From positions 1 through 64,000 of the forward strand of contig JAIQFG010000011.1 of assembly GCA_020073375.1 (NCBI GenBank): DNA of 64,000 nt. Reading direction: 5' to 3'. Numbering within the stretch: the stretch's first letter is position 1; each line of letters opens with the position of its first letter. The translations under genes and the position numbers were made by a program. Of this stretch, positions 1 to 9,150 are shown one piece after another. The notes below the pieces were generated by a model. That model ran no database searches. It was given only the letters and a program-made list of their open reading frames with translations, and was not told the origin of the DNA. Origin of the DNA: Terriglobia bacterium (GTDB lineage: Bacteria; Acidobacteriota; Terriglobia; Acidiferrales; UBA7541).

Positions 1-102
1 AAGCCGACCGCCACGGGCACGCGCACCGGCGGCATCGTAATCAAGGACAACGCCGGAAGCGGCTCTCAGACCGTGACACTGACGGGGACTGCTTTGCCTT
101 AG
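1..102 (+). CDS. C-terminal end of a secreted Ig-like / choice-of-anchor D type protein (partial)
   Basis: The frame is open from base 1 and stops at 102, leaving 33 residues. The last residues read IVIKDNAGSGSQTVTLTGTALP. This ending, a beta strand followed by SxQTVxLTGT, is typical of ASPM-SPD-2-Hydin / choice-of-anchor D domains, which are abundant in large extracellular proteins of acidobacteria. The rest of the gene lies outside the window, so the overall architecture is unknown. The next gene is on the opposite strand and is unrelated. Confidence 0.6.
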   Translation, partial: KPTATGTRTGGIVIKDNAGSGSQTVTLTGTALP

Positions 103-330
103 AGTTCCTAAAGAACTTCAAGAATAAGCTGCGAGTGCGCAGCATGAAAATAACATCGCCGATTCTCGTACGCATGACATGCGGTCAGGGGGTGAGTAAA
201 ATGCCGCGGGGTGCAGGCCCGATCCAATAGGGATCCAATCTCCGGCACTTGGTGCCTCATCCTTGCGGTTTGTGCAAGTGTGGGGTTCTTTTCCATATTG
301 TCCTGATCTCGAAATAGCGAATCAAACCAA

Positions 331-362
331 GCCCCGCCCTTGAAAAACGGCAAGGACGGGGC
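331..362 (-). terminator. Hairpin downstream of zwf; rest of the 103-461 gap empty
   Basis: GCCCCGCCCTTG at 331-342 pairs with CAAGGACGGGGC at 351-362, giving 12-bp arms with one mismatch and an 8-nt loop. It sits about 100 nt beyond the zwf stop on the minus strand and is followed by only a weakly T-rich stretch. It may be a transcription end or one of the palindromic repeats. No convincing gene is seen in the rest of 103-461. Confidence 0.35.
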
Positions 363-461
363 ACCACCACCCGAAGTTCAAAGTCAAAGGCCGGGCAACC
401 CGTCCAGTTCGAGATGCGGCATTGATTTTGATCCACCTGCCGATTCCGCAACTCATCGCGG

Positions 462-1850
462 TTACTTCTTGATGCTCGGATTATGCCAGCCGCCGAAGGC
501 CGCAATCATTGCGTCCGCCTGTTTCGGCCCCCAAGTCTTTCGTTTGTAGGGAATCGCCCGGTGGTGTTTCTTCAAGACGGTATCGACGACGGCCCAGGCG
601 GCTTCCACGGCGTCTTCGCGGGTGAACAGGGCGCCGTCGCCGGCCATGGCGTCGCCCAGCAGGCGCTGGTAGGGGGTTTCCTCGCCGATGAGTTCCTCGC
701 ACAGCAGCAATTCGCGCTGGGAGCCGATGAAATCCTTTCCGGCGCGCTTGACGCGGGCGGCTAGGGCCACGTCGCATCCCGGGGAGAGCTGAAAACGGAC
801 GTAGTTGGCGCGGCCGTTGACAGGGGAGGAATCGGCAAAAAGTTTTTGTGGCGGGGCTTTCAGCTCCACCAGGACTTCGGTGAAATTTTCCGGCAGGAAT
901 TTTCCGGAGCGCAGGAACCACGGCACGCCCTGCCAGCGCCAGGAATCGATGAACAGGCGCAGGGCGCAATAGGTTTCGACGTCGGAATGTTTGGCTACGT
1001 CGGGCTCCCGGCGGTAGCCGTCGTACTGGCCGCGGACCACGTCGTCCCGCTTCAGCGGGCGCATGGCCTGGAATACCTTGGCTTTCTCGGTGTGCACGGC
1101 GCCGAAATCGCGGCCGGCGGGCGGTTCCATGGCCAGCAGTGCGACGATCTGGAAGAGGTGATTTTCGATCACGTCGCGCAGGCATCCGGCGGTTTCGTAA
1201 AATGCGCCGCGGCCCTTCACGCCAAAATTTTCGGCCAGGGTAATTTGCACGCTGGCCACGTAATTGCGATTCCAGATGGGCTCGAGGAAGGAATTGGCGA
1301 ACCGGAAATAAAGAATGTTCATGATCGCCTCCTTGCCCAGGAAGTGATCGATGCGGAAAATCGAATCCTCGGGAAACACCGCGCGCGCCACTTTGTTGAG
1401 CTCTCTGGCGGAGGCCAGGTCGCGGCCAAACGGTTTTTCGACGATCACGCGTGCGTTTTCGGCCAGGCCCGCGGCGCCCAGCCTTTCGATCACGGTTCCA
1501 AACAGCGAGGGGGGGATGGCCAGGTAATGCGCCGGGCGGCGGGATTTTCCCAGCGCTTTTTTCAGGGAGGCGAACGTGGCCGGATCCTTGTAGTCGCCGC
1601 TCACGTAACTGAGCCGTGAAAGCAGATCGCGGAGGGCGCGCTTGTCGTTGATGCCGCCCGCGCGCTTGATGCTGTCGGTGACGCGGCGGTGCACGCGTTC
1701 GAGGCTCCAGTTCGGAAAGGCCACGCCAATCACCGGCACCTTGAGTTCACCGCGCTTCACCATGGCGTAGAGCGCCGGGAAAATCATTTTGTGGGCGAGA
1801 TCGCCCGTCGCGCCGAATACCACCAGCGCGTCCGAAGGGGTTTGTTTCAT
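462..1850 (-). CDS. zwf: Glucose-6-phosphate 1-dehydrogenase
   Basis: Oxidises glucose-6-phosphate to 6-phosphogluconolactone with NAD(P)+, the first step of the oxidative pentose phosphate pathway, in the cytosol. The 462-residue protein has the N-terminal Rossmann motif GATGDLAHK (13-21), the EKPFG segment (138-142) and the substrate-binding/catalytic motif RIDHFLGKE (166-174; many relatives have RIDHYLGKE). Length matches the family, if slightly short. No 6-phosphogluconolactonase or gnd lies next to it, so it appears to be transcribed alone. The ATG at 1850 lies directly before the first strand of the Rossmann fold. Confidence 0.95.
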   Translation of the reverse strand: MKQTPSDALVVFGATGDLAHKMIFPALYAMVKRGELKVPVIGVAFPNWSLERVHRRVTDSIKRAGGINDKRALRDLLSRLSYVSGDYKDPATFASLKKALGKSRRPAHYLAIPPSLFGTVIERLGAAGLAENARVIVEKPFGRDLASARELNKVARAVFPEDSIFRIDHFLGKEAIMNILYFRFANSFLEPIWNRNYVASVQITLAENFGVKGRGAFYETAGCLRDVIENHLFQIVALLAMEPPAGRDFGAVHTEKAKVFQAMRPLKRDDVVRGQYDGYRREPDVAKHSDVETYCALRLFIDSWRWQGVPWFLRSGKFLPENFTEVLVELKAPPQKLFADSSPVNGRANYVRFQLSPGCDVALAARVKRAGKDFIGSQRELLLCEELIGEETPYQRLLGDAMAGDGALFTREDAVEAAWAVVDTVLKKHHRAIPYKRKTWGPKQADAMIAAFGGWHNPSIKK

Positions 1851-1919
1851 CGGGCGACTCCTTTTGGGGCTGCGGTCGATTTCGCGCGCCGCGGGCGATG
1901 TAACGCTTCGCCTGGCAAC

Positions 1920-2417
1920 TTATTTCCCGACTTCAAGCAATTCCACGTCAAAAATCAGAGTCGCTTTGGGAGGAATCACGCCGCCCGCGCCGCTATCTCC
2001 GTAGCCCAGCGCCGGCGGGATTCGCAACTGGCGTTTGCCGCCCGCCTTCATTCCCGCGACGCCTTCGTCCCAGCCCGGAATCACCTGGCCCGCGCCCAGC
2101 GTAAATACAAAGGGCTTGCCGTGATCGAGCGAGCTGTCGAACTTTTCGCCCGTGGTCAGCCATCCGGTGTAGTGAACGCTGACGGGCTTTCCGGGGACGG
2201 CTGTATCGCCGCTGCCGACAACCAGGTCCCAATATTGCAGGCCGGAAGCGGTGGTCGTCGGCGCGCCGGTCACTTTTGCGGGGCTGGAGGGGCTTGCGGC
2301 GCCGGCCTGGCTGGGCGCGCCCGATTTTTCAGAATTGCCGCATCCGTACGCAAGCCCGAATGCCGCGAACATACCCAACAGTCGGAGTAATTTTTGTCCG
2401 GTCATTTTTCTCTTCAT
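1920..2417 (-). CDS. FKBP-type peptidyl-prolyl cis-trans isomerase, probable lipoprotein
   Basis: Catalyses proline isomerisation during protein folding, probably on the periplasmic side of a membrane. From the ATG at 2417 the protein is 165 aa: basic start, hydrophobic segment, then Cys in LAYGC (an imperfect lipobox), a Ser/Ala/Pro-rich linker, and a C-terminal FKBP domain starting near [12 protein letters not shown]. The domain contains [18 protein letters not shown] and the [17 protein letters not shown] segment. The frame is open up to 2471, but the 2417 ATG has a GGAAAG element upstream and gives a sensible signal peptide. Small and self-contained, transcribed like zwf. Confidence 0.88.
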   Translation of the reverse strand: MKRKMTGQKLLRLLGMFAAFGLAYGCGNSEKSGAPSQAGAASPSSPAKVTGAPTTTASGLQYWDLVVGSGDTAVPGKPVSVHYTGWLTTGEKFDSSLDHGKPFVFTLGAGQVIPGWDEGVAGMKAGGKRQLRIPPALGYGDSGAGGVIPPKATLIFDVELLEVGK

Positions 2418-2608
2418 ACTTTCCGTCGTTTTTCTGGTCAAGGGGCCCTCGCGAGCCAAATCATATCGCAACGGCGGCTGTCGAAGAAAACAGTTATGGC
2501 CGGCAAGGGGCCCGCATTTGAATCCTGGCCGAAATCACACTGGAAAGTGATGCGGATCACGGTGTTTCCCATCGATTTTCCGGATAATGTGATGAGTAGG
2601 GGTGTTCG

Positions 2609-3268
2609 ATGATTTTCCAAGATCGAGCGGAAGCGGGTCGTGCCCTGGCCCATCGACTTCAGGGATACGAACGTGAGCCCAACGTGATCGTTCTGGGCAT
2701 CCCGCGCGGGGGCGTGCCAGTCGCCTTTGAAGTGGCGGCAAAACTCCATGCTCCTCTCGATGTGTTCGTGGTGCGCAAGCTGGGGGTGCCGGGGCATGTG
2801 GAATTGGGATTCGGGGCGATTGCCAGCGGGGGAATGCGTTTTCTCGATTCAGAAATTGTGGAAGCCGTGGGGATAACGAACGAAGCGATTGAAGAAGTCA
2901 CGGCAAGGGAGAAGCGCGAATTGGAGCGCCGCGAGCGCGCCTATCGCGGCGGGCGCAGCCCGCTGAGCGTCGAAGGCAAGACAGTCATCCTGGTGGACGA
3001 CGGGATCGCCACCGGATCCAGCATGCAGGTAGCGATCAACGCGTTGCGCGCCATGCAACCGTCGCGGCTTGCGGTTGCCGTGCCGGTGGCGCCGGTCTCC
3101 ACCTGCCGGCGGCTCAGACCTCAGCTGGACGATCTGGTGTGCGTGCAGATGCCCACGTTGTTCCGGGCCATTGGCGAATTTTACGAGGATTTTTCTGAAG
3201 TGCCGGACGAAGAGGTGACGGATCTGCTTCACCGGAACACACAAAAGCCGGCGGGATTTTCCTCCTGA
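2609..3268 (+). CDS. Phosphoribosyltransferase-family protein (COG1926-like)
   Basis: This is a type I PRTase fold protein of 219 aa. The PRPP-binding signature VILVDDGIATGS is at residues 126-137, preceded by the N-terminal GIPRGGVPVA loop (30-39). The substrate base cannot be read from the sequence; relatives are annotated simply as predicted phosphoribosyltransferases. It is followed 34 nt later by an alpha/beta hydrolase gene. The same two domains are, to my knowledge, often neighbours or fused in bacteria, which suggests a shared but undefined role. No purine or pyrimidine salvage genes surround it. Confidence 0.8.
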   Translation: MIFQDRAEAGRALAHRLQGYEREPNVIVLGIPRGGVPVAFEVAAKLHAPLDVFVVRKLGVPGHVELGFGAIASGGMRFLDSEIVEAVGITNEAIEEVTAREKRELERRERAYRGGRSPLSVEGKTVILVDDGIATGSSMQVAINALRAMQPSRLAVAVPVAPVSTCRRLRPQLDDLVCVQMPTLFRAIGEFYEDFSEVPDEEVTDLLHRNTQKPAGFSS

Positions 3269-3302
3269 TTAAGGTACTGCCGGCTGAGGCGGGAGTGGCC
3301 GC

Positions 3303-4022
3303 ATGGTTGCATATCCAGGGAAAAAACGAACGGGCGCCGAGCACGACGTTTCCATTTGCCTGAGCAAGGTTACTTTGCGCGGGGCGTTGTGCGTTCCCAG
3401 GGGCGCCGCGGGCATCGCTATCTTCGCGCACGGAAGCGGCAGCAGCCGGCTGAGCCCGCGCAATCAATACGTCGCGGCGGAACTGCAATCGCAGGGCGTG
3501 GGAACGCTGCTGTTTGATTTGCTCACCCCGGAGGAAGAAGCCTTCGACCAGAGAACGGGGCAGCTGCGATTCGACATTCGCCTGCTGGCCAAGCGCCTGG
3601 TGAACGTGACCCACTGGGTCGAGGGCAATTCCGGGACGCTCGGCCTGCGGCTCGGCTATTTCGGCGCAAGCACGGGCGCAGCCGCCGCGCTGACCGCGGT
3701 TGCCCAGCTTCCCGGGAAAATTTCGGCCGTCGTTTCCCGCGGAGGCAGGCCCGACCTTGCGGGAGAGGCGCTGGGCTTGGTGGATGCGGCCACTCTGCTG
3801 ATCGTGGGCGGCGACGACGAGCCGGTGCTATCCTGGAACCGTATCGCGTTTACCGATCTTGGCTGCCGCGACAAGCGGATCGAGATCGTGCCCGGCGCGA
3901 CGCATTTGTTCGAGGAGGAAGGAGCGCTCGCGAAGGTGGCGGAATTGGCTGGCATGTGGTTTGCGAGCCACTTCTCGGCGGCTGAAGAAGCCCCGGCTCG
4001 GAAAATGGCTCAAGAAAATTAA
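3303..4022 (+). CDS. Dienelactone hydrolase / alpha-beta hydrolase family protein
   Basis: A 239-aa cytosolic alpha/beta hydrolase. The oxyanion-side motif HGSGSSR is near residue 43, the nucleophile elbow GASTG is at 121-125 (Ser123), an acid candidate lies in VGGDDEPV, and the catalytic His is in GATHLF near the C-terminus. All three triad elements are therefore present. The start at 3303 has GGCGGGAG upstream. It is likely co-transcribed with the phosphoribosyltransferase before it and the 44-aa gene after it. The substrate is unknown; dienelactone hydrolase is a family name only. Confidence 0.8.
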   Translation: MVAYPGKKRTGAEHDVSICLSKVTLRGALCVPRGAAGIAIFAHGSGSSRLSPRNQYVAAELQSQGVGTLLFDLLTPEEEAFDQRTGQLRFDIRLLAKRLVNVTHWVEGNSGTLGLRLGYFGASTGAAAALTAVAQLPGKISAVVSRGGRPDLAGEALGLVDAATLLIVGGDDEPVLSWNRIAFTDLGCRDKRIEIVPGATHLFEEEGALAKVAELAGMWFASHFSAAEEAPARKMAQEN

Positions 4023-4044
4023 GAGGTTTCCATGGGAGGTCGTC

Positions 4045-4179
4045 ATGATCGTCAAGAAGAGAGGCGGCTACCAGGTGGTTTCCAGCAAGGGCAGGAATCT
4101 GGGCGGTCCGTACAAGACTCTGGAGGAGGCGAAAAAGCGTCTCCGGCAAGTGGAGTTTTTTAAGCACCGAAAAGGCTAG
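4045..4179 (+). CDS. Small basic protein, 44 aa, hypothetical
   Basis: Reads MIVKKRGGYQVV, then SSKGRNLGG, PYKTLEEAKKRLRQVEF and a short basic end. It is a Lys/Arg-rich peptide with a predicted beta start and a helix. The ATG at 4045 has a good GGGAGGT ribosome-binding site 4-5 nt upstream, and the gene follows the hydrolase by 22 nt. The KGRNLGGPYKT...RLRQVEFFKH pattern resembles small conserved bacterial and phage proteins, but I assign no function. Codon use is that of its neighbours. It was chosen over the longer frame starting at 3859, which overlaps the hydrolase gene. Confidence 0.6.
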   Translation: MIVKKRGGYQVVSSKGRNLGGPYKTLEEAKKRLRQVEFFKHRKG

Positions 4180-4414
4180 GCGGGAAGCCCCGGATTCCAG
4201 TTCATGACAATATCCGTGTGGATAGAATCTGCAAACTTTCATTCCATTTATGCGCGGGAGCTTCGCTATTTCGTGTATAATAGCAAAGTTGTATTCAGCG
4301 CCTCCGATAGTGACGCGGGTCATGCTTGGTCATGGGAGACTGTGGTATCCGGCGCTGTGGCGGGAAGAATTTTTCCCGCACGAGACCTTGATAGCACTTG
4401 ATAGCAGGTGATCC

Positions 4415-4966
4415 GTGACGCTGAAAAAGATCGTGCTGCGCTCGCTTGTTGCTTCTGCTTTGACCCTCGGGTTCTGTTCCACGACTTTCCAGACCGCCAA
4501 GGCCGGGATCGGTCCGCAACCGGTCTATCGCCTCCGGCTTTTCGAGACGCACACCCTTGAGCGGATCGATATTGTGTACCGGATCGGCGACGCCTATTTG
4601 CCTGATGCCGTCCAGCGCCTGGACCAATTCCTGCGCGATCACCGCACCGGAGACGAGAAAGATCTCGATCCTCGCCTGTTCGATTTGCTTCACGATTTAA
4701 GCGCGTCGGTCGGAAAGAGCGGGGCGGAAATCAACATCGTGTGCGGCTACCGCACGCCGTGGAGCAACGAATTTCTGCGCCGCACCACTTCCGGTGTCGC
4801 TTCCCACAGCCAGCACATGGAAGGCAAAGCCATCGACATCCGTATCCCGGGAGTTCCCACGTTGCAACTGCGCAACGCAGCGCTCGCGCTGCATCGCGGC
4901 GGAGTCGGATTTTATCCCAAGTCCGCGTTTGTCCACGTGGACGTCGGCCGCATTCGCTGGTGGTAG
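4415..4966 (+). CDS. YcbK/MepK-like M15 zinc peptidase (DUF882), probable murein endopeptidase
   Basis: The family cleaves peptide crosslinks of peptidoglycan in the periplasm. The 183-aa protein starts at GTG (AGCAGGTG upstream), has a signal peptide ending around AKA at residue 30, and carries the metal-binding pattern SQHMEGKAID (His134, Asp141) with a third ligand in HVDVG (His174). GYRTP and the terminal RIRWW are characteristic of the family. It converges on a YcbB-type L,D-transpeptidase gene only about 30 nt away. In E. coli, ycbK and ycbB are also neighbours, which supports a joint role in 3-3 crosslink turnover. Confidence 0.85.
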   Translation: MTLKKIVLRSLVASALTLGFCSTTFQTAKAGIGPQPVYRLRLFETHTLERIDIVYRIGDAYLPDAVQRLDQFLRDHRTGDEKDLDPRLFDLLHDLSASVGKSGAEINIVCGYRTPWSNEFLRRTTSGVASHSQHMEGKAIDIRIPGVPTLQLRNAALALHRGGVGFYPKSAFVHVDVGRIRWW

Positions 4967-4997
4967 CCCGGCTTGCGGAGGTCAGGTTCCTGAAGGT

Positions 4998-6809
4998 CTA
5001 GTTGCGGTGAAGATCGTCCTGCGTTAGAGCGCGTTCCAGTTCCCCGTCATATCCATAGATATCGCGGTAAAAATCCACCTCGCCATTTTCCTGCGCAACG
5101 GCTGTGCCGTACAGAATCAACACCGGAATGGGATTTTTTAGTTTTACTTCCTTCGTCTCCTCGCCGTTCATGGCCACGCGGATTTCTTCCGGCGTCCATT
5201 CCGGATCATCCCTGAGAACCCACGCCGCAAGCTTCACTGCGTCTTCCACGCGGATGCACCCGTGACTGAAGTCGCGCCGGGACCTGGAGAACAAGGACTT
5301 GGCCGGCGTGTCATGCATATAAACGTCATAGCGATTCGGGAATTCAAATTTAATGAGGCCGAGGGCATCGTCCGGGCCCGGTTTTTGGCGGATGGCGAGC
5401 TTTCCCGATCGCAGCTTCTCCAGGAGATCGTCATCCACCGCGCCATCGCTGACCACATTTCCGCGATGGTCCACGATTTCGTAATTATTTCGAACGAGGT
5501 ACGCGGAATCCTTCTCGACGTCCGGCACAAGCTCATGTTGCTGAATCCCCAGCGGCACGTTCCAATACGGCCTGAAAATGACCGACAGCATCCGGCTCGC
5601 AAACACGGGAGTCTTGTGCTCAAACGTGCGGCCGACGACGACTTTCATGGAAAAGGCCGCCTCATACTTATCGTTCACGGCGTAGACCCGAAACGCGGGA
5701 ATATTCACGACAATCGGAGGCCGCTCGAACGCATGGGGCAGCCAGCGCCACCGCTCCAGCGTGAGCTTGAGTTGTCTTACGCGCGTCTGTAGCGGCGTAT
5801 TGAGCTGTTTCACCGTGGGCGCATCGATTTGACCGCTGGGATCGAGGCCATGGCGCCGTTGAAACTGTTTCACCGCGCCGGCAAGCTCGCTCCCATAAAT
5901 CGTCTCCGGGGATGGAGCTTGCTCCTGCGCGCGAAGATCCCCCAGGAGGCGCAGCAGTTTCGCGAGGCGCGGCACACCGGCGTAAGTATCGCCGGGCCGC
6001 ACGGGCTTGGCGGGCACCGGCAAGCTTTCGCCGTCATCCTGGCGCGCAAGCTCCAGATAGGCCTTGAGCGCAGCCCTGGTCCGGCGATAAGCCGGAAATG
6101 GCGGCTCGATGGTTTCCACAACCGCGGGGACGTCGCTGGCCTCCACTATTTCCAGGCGCAGAAGTTCGGAGAGGTCGACATCATGCCCGCCAATATCGAG
6201 TCCGAAGTGATACTGGCGGGGATTGAGCCGGCCGATGTGCAGGTCCGCGACGTATCTCATCGTCGCTACCGTCAGATCGAAATCGAAGCGCACAAGATCC
6301 GGCTCTCGCGGCGGCACCGGTTGTTCCAGCACGGATGTGCGCGCGTTCCATGAAGGGCCGCCGTAATCTTCCGGATTGAGTCCCTTGGTTTCCGCGCTCT
6401 CCAATAGTTGAATGATCGCGCGCGCCTGCGGAGTCGGCTTGGCCTCTTGTACCCAGGGCAAGGCGCCCGGGAACGCGGCGTAGAATTCCTTCAGCTCGGT
6501 GCGGAATTTTTCGGACCCGGGCGGGCGGAAGTCGGGAAGCACGGTCGCATCCAGAAGATCCTGCAGATACGCCGCGCCTTCATGGCTAAGCGGTTGGTGG
6601 CTGGAATCGGCGTCGGCTCTGGCGATGCCGAAGACTGGGACTGAGCCGGAATCCTTGCCCGTGCTCGTCTTGCACCCGGCGCACCAAGAAACCAGTAGCG
6701 CAAAAAAACAGAGACGGCGAAGGGTGAAGTGCTTGGCCCTGAATTGTCTCTGAACCACATTTGACCGGTTTCTCGTGATGGGGCTCTTTCCCAGGCCTTG
6801 TCCCGCCAA
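4998..6809 (-). CDS. L,D-transpeptidase, YcbB/LdtD type
   Basis: Forms 3-3 crosslinks between DAP residues of peptidoglycan stem peptides. The 603-aa protein has an N-terminal hydrophobic segment (about 29-45, ending SWCAGC, possibly a lipoprotein signal), a scaffold region, a peptidoglycan-binding segment near 305-340, and a C-terminal YkuD domain with the catalytic SHGCIR motif (Cys518). Domain order and size match the large YcbB class. The start is uncertain: the frame is open from 6809, but the first 20 residues look unlike a signal peptide, and a GTG start nearer residue 18 is possible. Convergent with the MepK-like gene. Confidence 0.9.
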   Translation of the reverse strand: MAGQGLGKSPITRNRSNVVQRQFRAKHFTLRRLCFFALLVSWCAGCKTSTGKDSGSVPVFGIARADADSSHQPLSHEGAAYLQDLLDATVLPDFRPPGSEKFRTELKEFYAAFPGALPWVQEAKPTPQARAIIQLLESAETKGLNPEDYGGPSWNARTSVLEQPVPPREPDLVRFDFDLTVATMRYVADLHIGRLNPRQYHFGLDIGGHDVDLSELLRLEIVEASDVPAVVETIEPPFPAYRRTRAALKAYLELARQDDGESLPVPAKPVRPGDTYAGVPRLAKLLRLLGDLRAQEQAPSPETIYGSELAGAVKQFQRRHGLDPSGQIDAPTVKQLNTPLQTRVRQLKLTLERWRWLPHAFERPPIVVNIPAFRVYAVNDKYEAAFSMKVVVGRTFEHKTPVFASRMLSVIFRPYWNVPLGIQQHELVPDVEKDSAYLVRNNYEIVDHRGNVVSDGAVDDDLLEKLRSGKLAIRQKPGPDDALGLIKFEFPNRYDVYMHDTPAKSLFSRSRRDFSHGCIRVEDAVKLAAWVLRDDPEWTPEEIRVAMNGEETKEVKLKNPIPVLILYGTAVAQENGEVDFYRDIYGYDGELERALTQDDLHRN

Positions 6810-7108
6810 GCTGTCAATTATTCTCCATGATTCCAGGTAATTTAACAGTGAGCCGTGTCACACAAGGGCTTTGGGCCGCATGAGGCGGAGGCAAACTCCC
6901 TGCATGAACCATGCACCACCATCTGCCATGAACACCGTCCATTTGTTGTGATGCCAGACACATACGCGGGATGCCCCGCAGGGTAAACATCTAAAGCGTG
7001 GGCGGATGGGAAGGCGAATTCCTGGAATGGCACTGATCTTGGCCCGAGAGTAATATGAAAGGGCAGATTGGCTCCCGCTCTTCTTACTCAAGAACGAAGG
7101 GGGACATT

Positions 7109-8053
7109 ATGAGAACGCGAAACGTCAGGTGGGTAGTTCTCTTCGGCATGCTTTTTGCCTTCGGATTCTGCGCTGCGTCCTGGGCCTCTCCTCAGGGCCC
7201 TTCGGCGGGCACCGTGCCGGTGACAACCGTTGTCTCGGTCGAGGCGAAATACGGCAAGCAGGCTCCCGAAATTCAGCGCCAGGACGTGCGCGCATTTCTG
7301 AACGGCAAACGCGTCTCGGTCACCGATTGGGTTCCGCTGCGTGGCGACAAAGCGGGACTCGAATTGTTCATTCTGATCGACGAGTCCATCAATCAGAATG
7401 TCGCGTTGCAATTCGACGATCTGCGCCGCTTCATAAACGCGCAGCCTGCGACGACCTCTTTAGGCGTCGGTTACATGCGAAACGGGACCGTGGAAATTGC
7501 CCAGAATCTGACGCCGGATCACGCACTGGCCGGAAAAGCGCTGCGCCTGATTCCAGGCGCCGAAATGGGCGTGGGGAGTCCATATCTTTCTCTTTCAGAC
7601 CTGGCCAAGCGCTGGCCGGAAAGCCCGAATCGCCATGCCGTGCTCATGATCTCCGATGGGATCGACCAATGGCAATCCGGCTTTAGCCCTCCGTATCTGG
7701 ACGCGGCCGTGGAACGCTCGCAGCGCGCCGGGATCCAGGTGTACGCCATTTACTCGCCCGGAATGGGTCACTATGCGCACAGCATGTCCCGCATCAACTG
7801 GGGACAAAACAATCTGGCGCAACTTTCCGAAGAAACCGGAGGCGAATCCTACGTGCAGGGCCTGCTGCCCGCGGTTTCTTTCGGACCGTATCTGGACCAG
7901 TTTGCGGAGCGCTTAACCCACCAGTACAGACTCACGCTTAATGCTAATCCCACTAAGAATGCGAGCTATCAGGCCGTCCGGCTGCAAACCGAAGTCCCGG
8001 ATGCGGAACTGATTACCACGGACCGCGTCTACGTCCCGGGCGCGAAGAAGTGA
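7109..8053 (+). CDS. Secreted VWFA-domain protein (acidobacterial VWFA-related type)
   Basis: A 314-aa protein from the ATG at 7109, which has AAGGGGGAC as ribosome-binding site. A signal peptide ends near WAS, followed by a short strand-rich region and a von Willebrand A fold. The MIDAS motif is altered (ILIDESIN, DxSxN rather than DxSxS), while MISDGID supplies a later metal-side acidic loop. Proteins of this type (VWFA-related, often found in large numbers in acidobacteria) are exported and of unknown function; adhesion or protein-protein contacts are the usual guess. It stands alone, convergent with the following oxidoreductase gene. Confidence 0.8.
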   Translation: MRTRNVRWVVLFGMLFAFGFCAASWASPQGPSAGTVPVTTVVSVEAKYGKQAPEIQRQDVRAFLNGKRVSVTDWVPLRGDKAGLELFILIDESINQNVALQFDDLRRFINAQPATTSLGVGYMRNGTVEIAQNLTPDHALAGKALRLIPGAEMGVGSPYLSLSDLAKRWPESPNRHAVLMISDGIDQWQSGFSPPYLDAAVERSQRAGIQVYAIYSPGMGHYAHSMSRINWGQNNLAQLSEETGGESYVQGLLPAVSFGPYLDQFAERLTHQYRLTLNANPTKNASYQAVRLQTEVPDAELITTDRVYVPGAKK

Positions 8054-8068
8054 GGCATAAAGTCGAGT

Positions 8069-9031
8069 CTAGGCCGAGGCTTTCACCGCGGAGTTAAGCA
8101 ATTTTTCGATCCGGTCCAGGACCTGCATCGCCGGGAGGCACTGCGCGACGCTCGCATTGGGCTCGCGCTTTTCTTTGATCGCGGCAATAAATTCGCGATC
8201 CTGCAACTCAATGCCGTTCATGGACACGTCCACCTGGGACAGGTCGATCTTGTTTCCATCTCCGTCCTCCAGGTCGTCGTAACGCGCCACGTACGTGCCG
8301 TTGTCGCCGATGTAGCGAAAAAAAGTGCCCAGAGGGCCTTTGTTGTTGAAGGAAAGCGACAGCGTCAGGATTTTTCCCGCCGGAGTTTTCAGCACGATCC
8401 CCATGTCCATGGCGATTTTTAATTCCGGATGTATCGGGCCCTGTACGGAATAGCATTCGGAAACCGGTTCGCCGGCCTGATACTGGAATAAATCCACCGT
8501 GTGGCAGGCGTGGTGCCACAACAGGTGATCGGTCCAGCTCCGAGGTTTTCCCGCTGCGTTCATGTTCGTGCGTCGGAAGAAATACGTTTGCACATTCATC
8601 TGCTGGATTTTTAACTCACCGGCCTTGATTTTTTTGCGGACATACTGGTGGCTGGGATTGAACCGCCGCGTGTGGCCCCCCATGCAGATGACGCCAGTCT
8701 CTTTTTGAATTTTTACGAGGCGCTCGGAGTCGGCGAGGGTATCCGCAATGGGAATTTCGATCTCCACATGCTTGCCGGCCCTCATGCACTGCACGCCCTG
8801 GTCCGCGTGCATTCCCGTAGGCGTCGCCAGGATCATGGCTTCCAGGCCGGGCTGCTTCAGGCTCTCGGCCAGGTCGCCGGTCCAGTGCGGGATTTTATAT
8901 TTCCGCGCCACTTCCTCGGTGGCGGCCTGGTTGCCGCCGGTCAGGGTGATAACTTCGATTCCGGGAATTTTTGCCAGCGCGTCCAAATGTTTCTGGCCGA
9001 ACGCGCCCTGGCCTGCGACTCCTACTTTCAT
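8069..9031 (-). CDS. Gfo/Idh/MocA-family oxidoreductase, LigC-like
   Basis: A 320-aa NAD(P)-dependent dehydrogenase. The Rossmann start is VGVAGQGAFGQKH. The usual EKP motif is replaced by EIP (in HVEIEIPIADT). The segments GHTRRFNPSHQYV, FFRRTNMNA and SWTDHLLWHHACHTVDLFQY agree, from memory, with 4-carboxy-2-hydroxymuconate-6-semialdehyde dehydrogenases (LigC/PmdC, protocatechuate 4,5-cleavage). No other ring-cleavage gene is nearby, so the substrate is unproved. The ATG at 9031 is preferred over a TTG at 9046 because it lies immediately before the first beta strand. Confidence 0.8.
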   Translation of the reverse strand: MKVGVAGQGAFGQKHLDALAKIPGIEVITLTGGNQAATEEVARKYKIPHWTGDLAESLKQPGLEAMILATPTGMHADQGVQCMRAGKHVEIEIPIADTLADSERLVKIQKETGVICMGGHTRRFNPSHQYVRKKIKAGELKIQQMNVQTYFFRRTNMNAAGKPRSWTDHLLWHHACHTVDLFQYQAGEPVSECYSVQGPIHPELKIAMDMGIVLKTPAGKILTLSLSFNNKGPLGTFFRYIGDNGTYVARYDDLEDGDGNKIDLSQVDVSMNGIELQDREFIAAIKEKREPNASVAQCLPAMQVLDRIEKLLNSAVKASA

Positions 9032-9119
9032 GGTTTTTCCCCGCAAAATAGAATTTTCGATTCCCTACGGTATCACAGCGGCGGGGAAGGGAGCGAGGAC
9101 AGGCGCTGCAAATGCGGGA

Positions 9120-9142
9120 GCACGGCAATGCCGTGCCCCTAC
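9120..9142 (-). repeat. GTAG-type palindromic repeat (REP-like), single copy
   Basis: On the minus strand it reads GTAGGGGCACGG followed by CATTGCCGTGC. The arms GCACGGCA and TGCCGTGC pair. It matches the 28-bp perfect palindrome between murE and murF. It lies between the oxidoreductase promoter side and the vapC end. Confidence 0.7.
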
Positions 9143-9150
9143 CAATCCCG

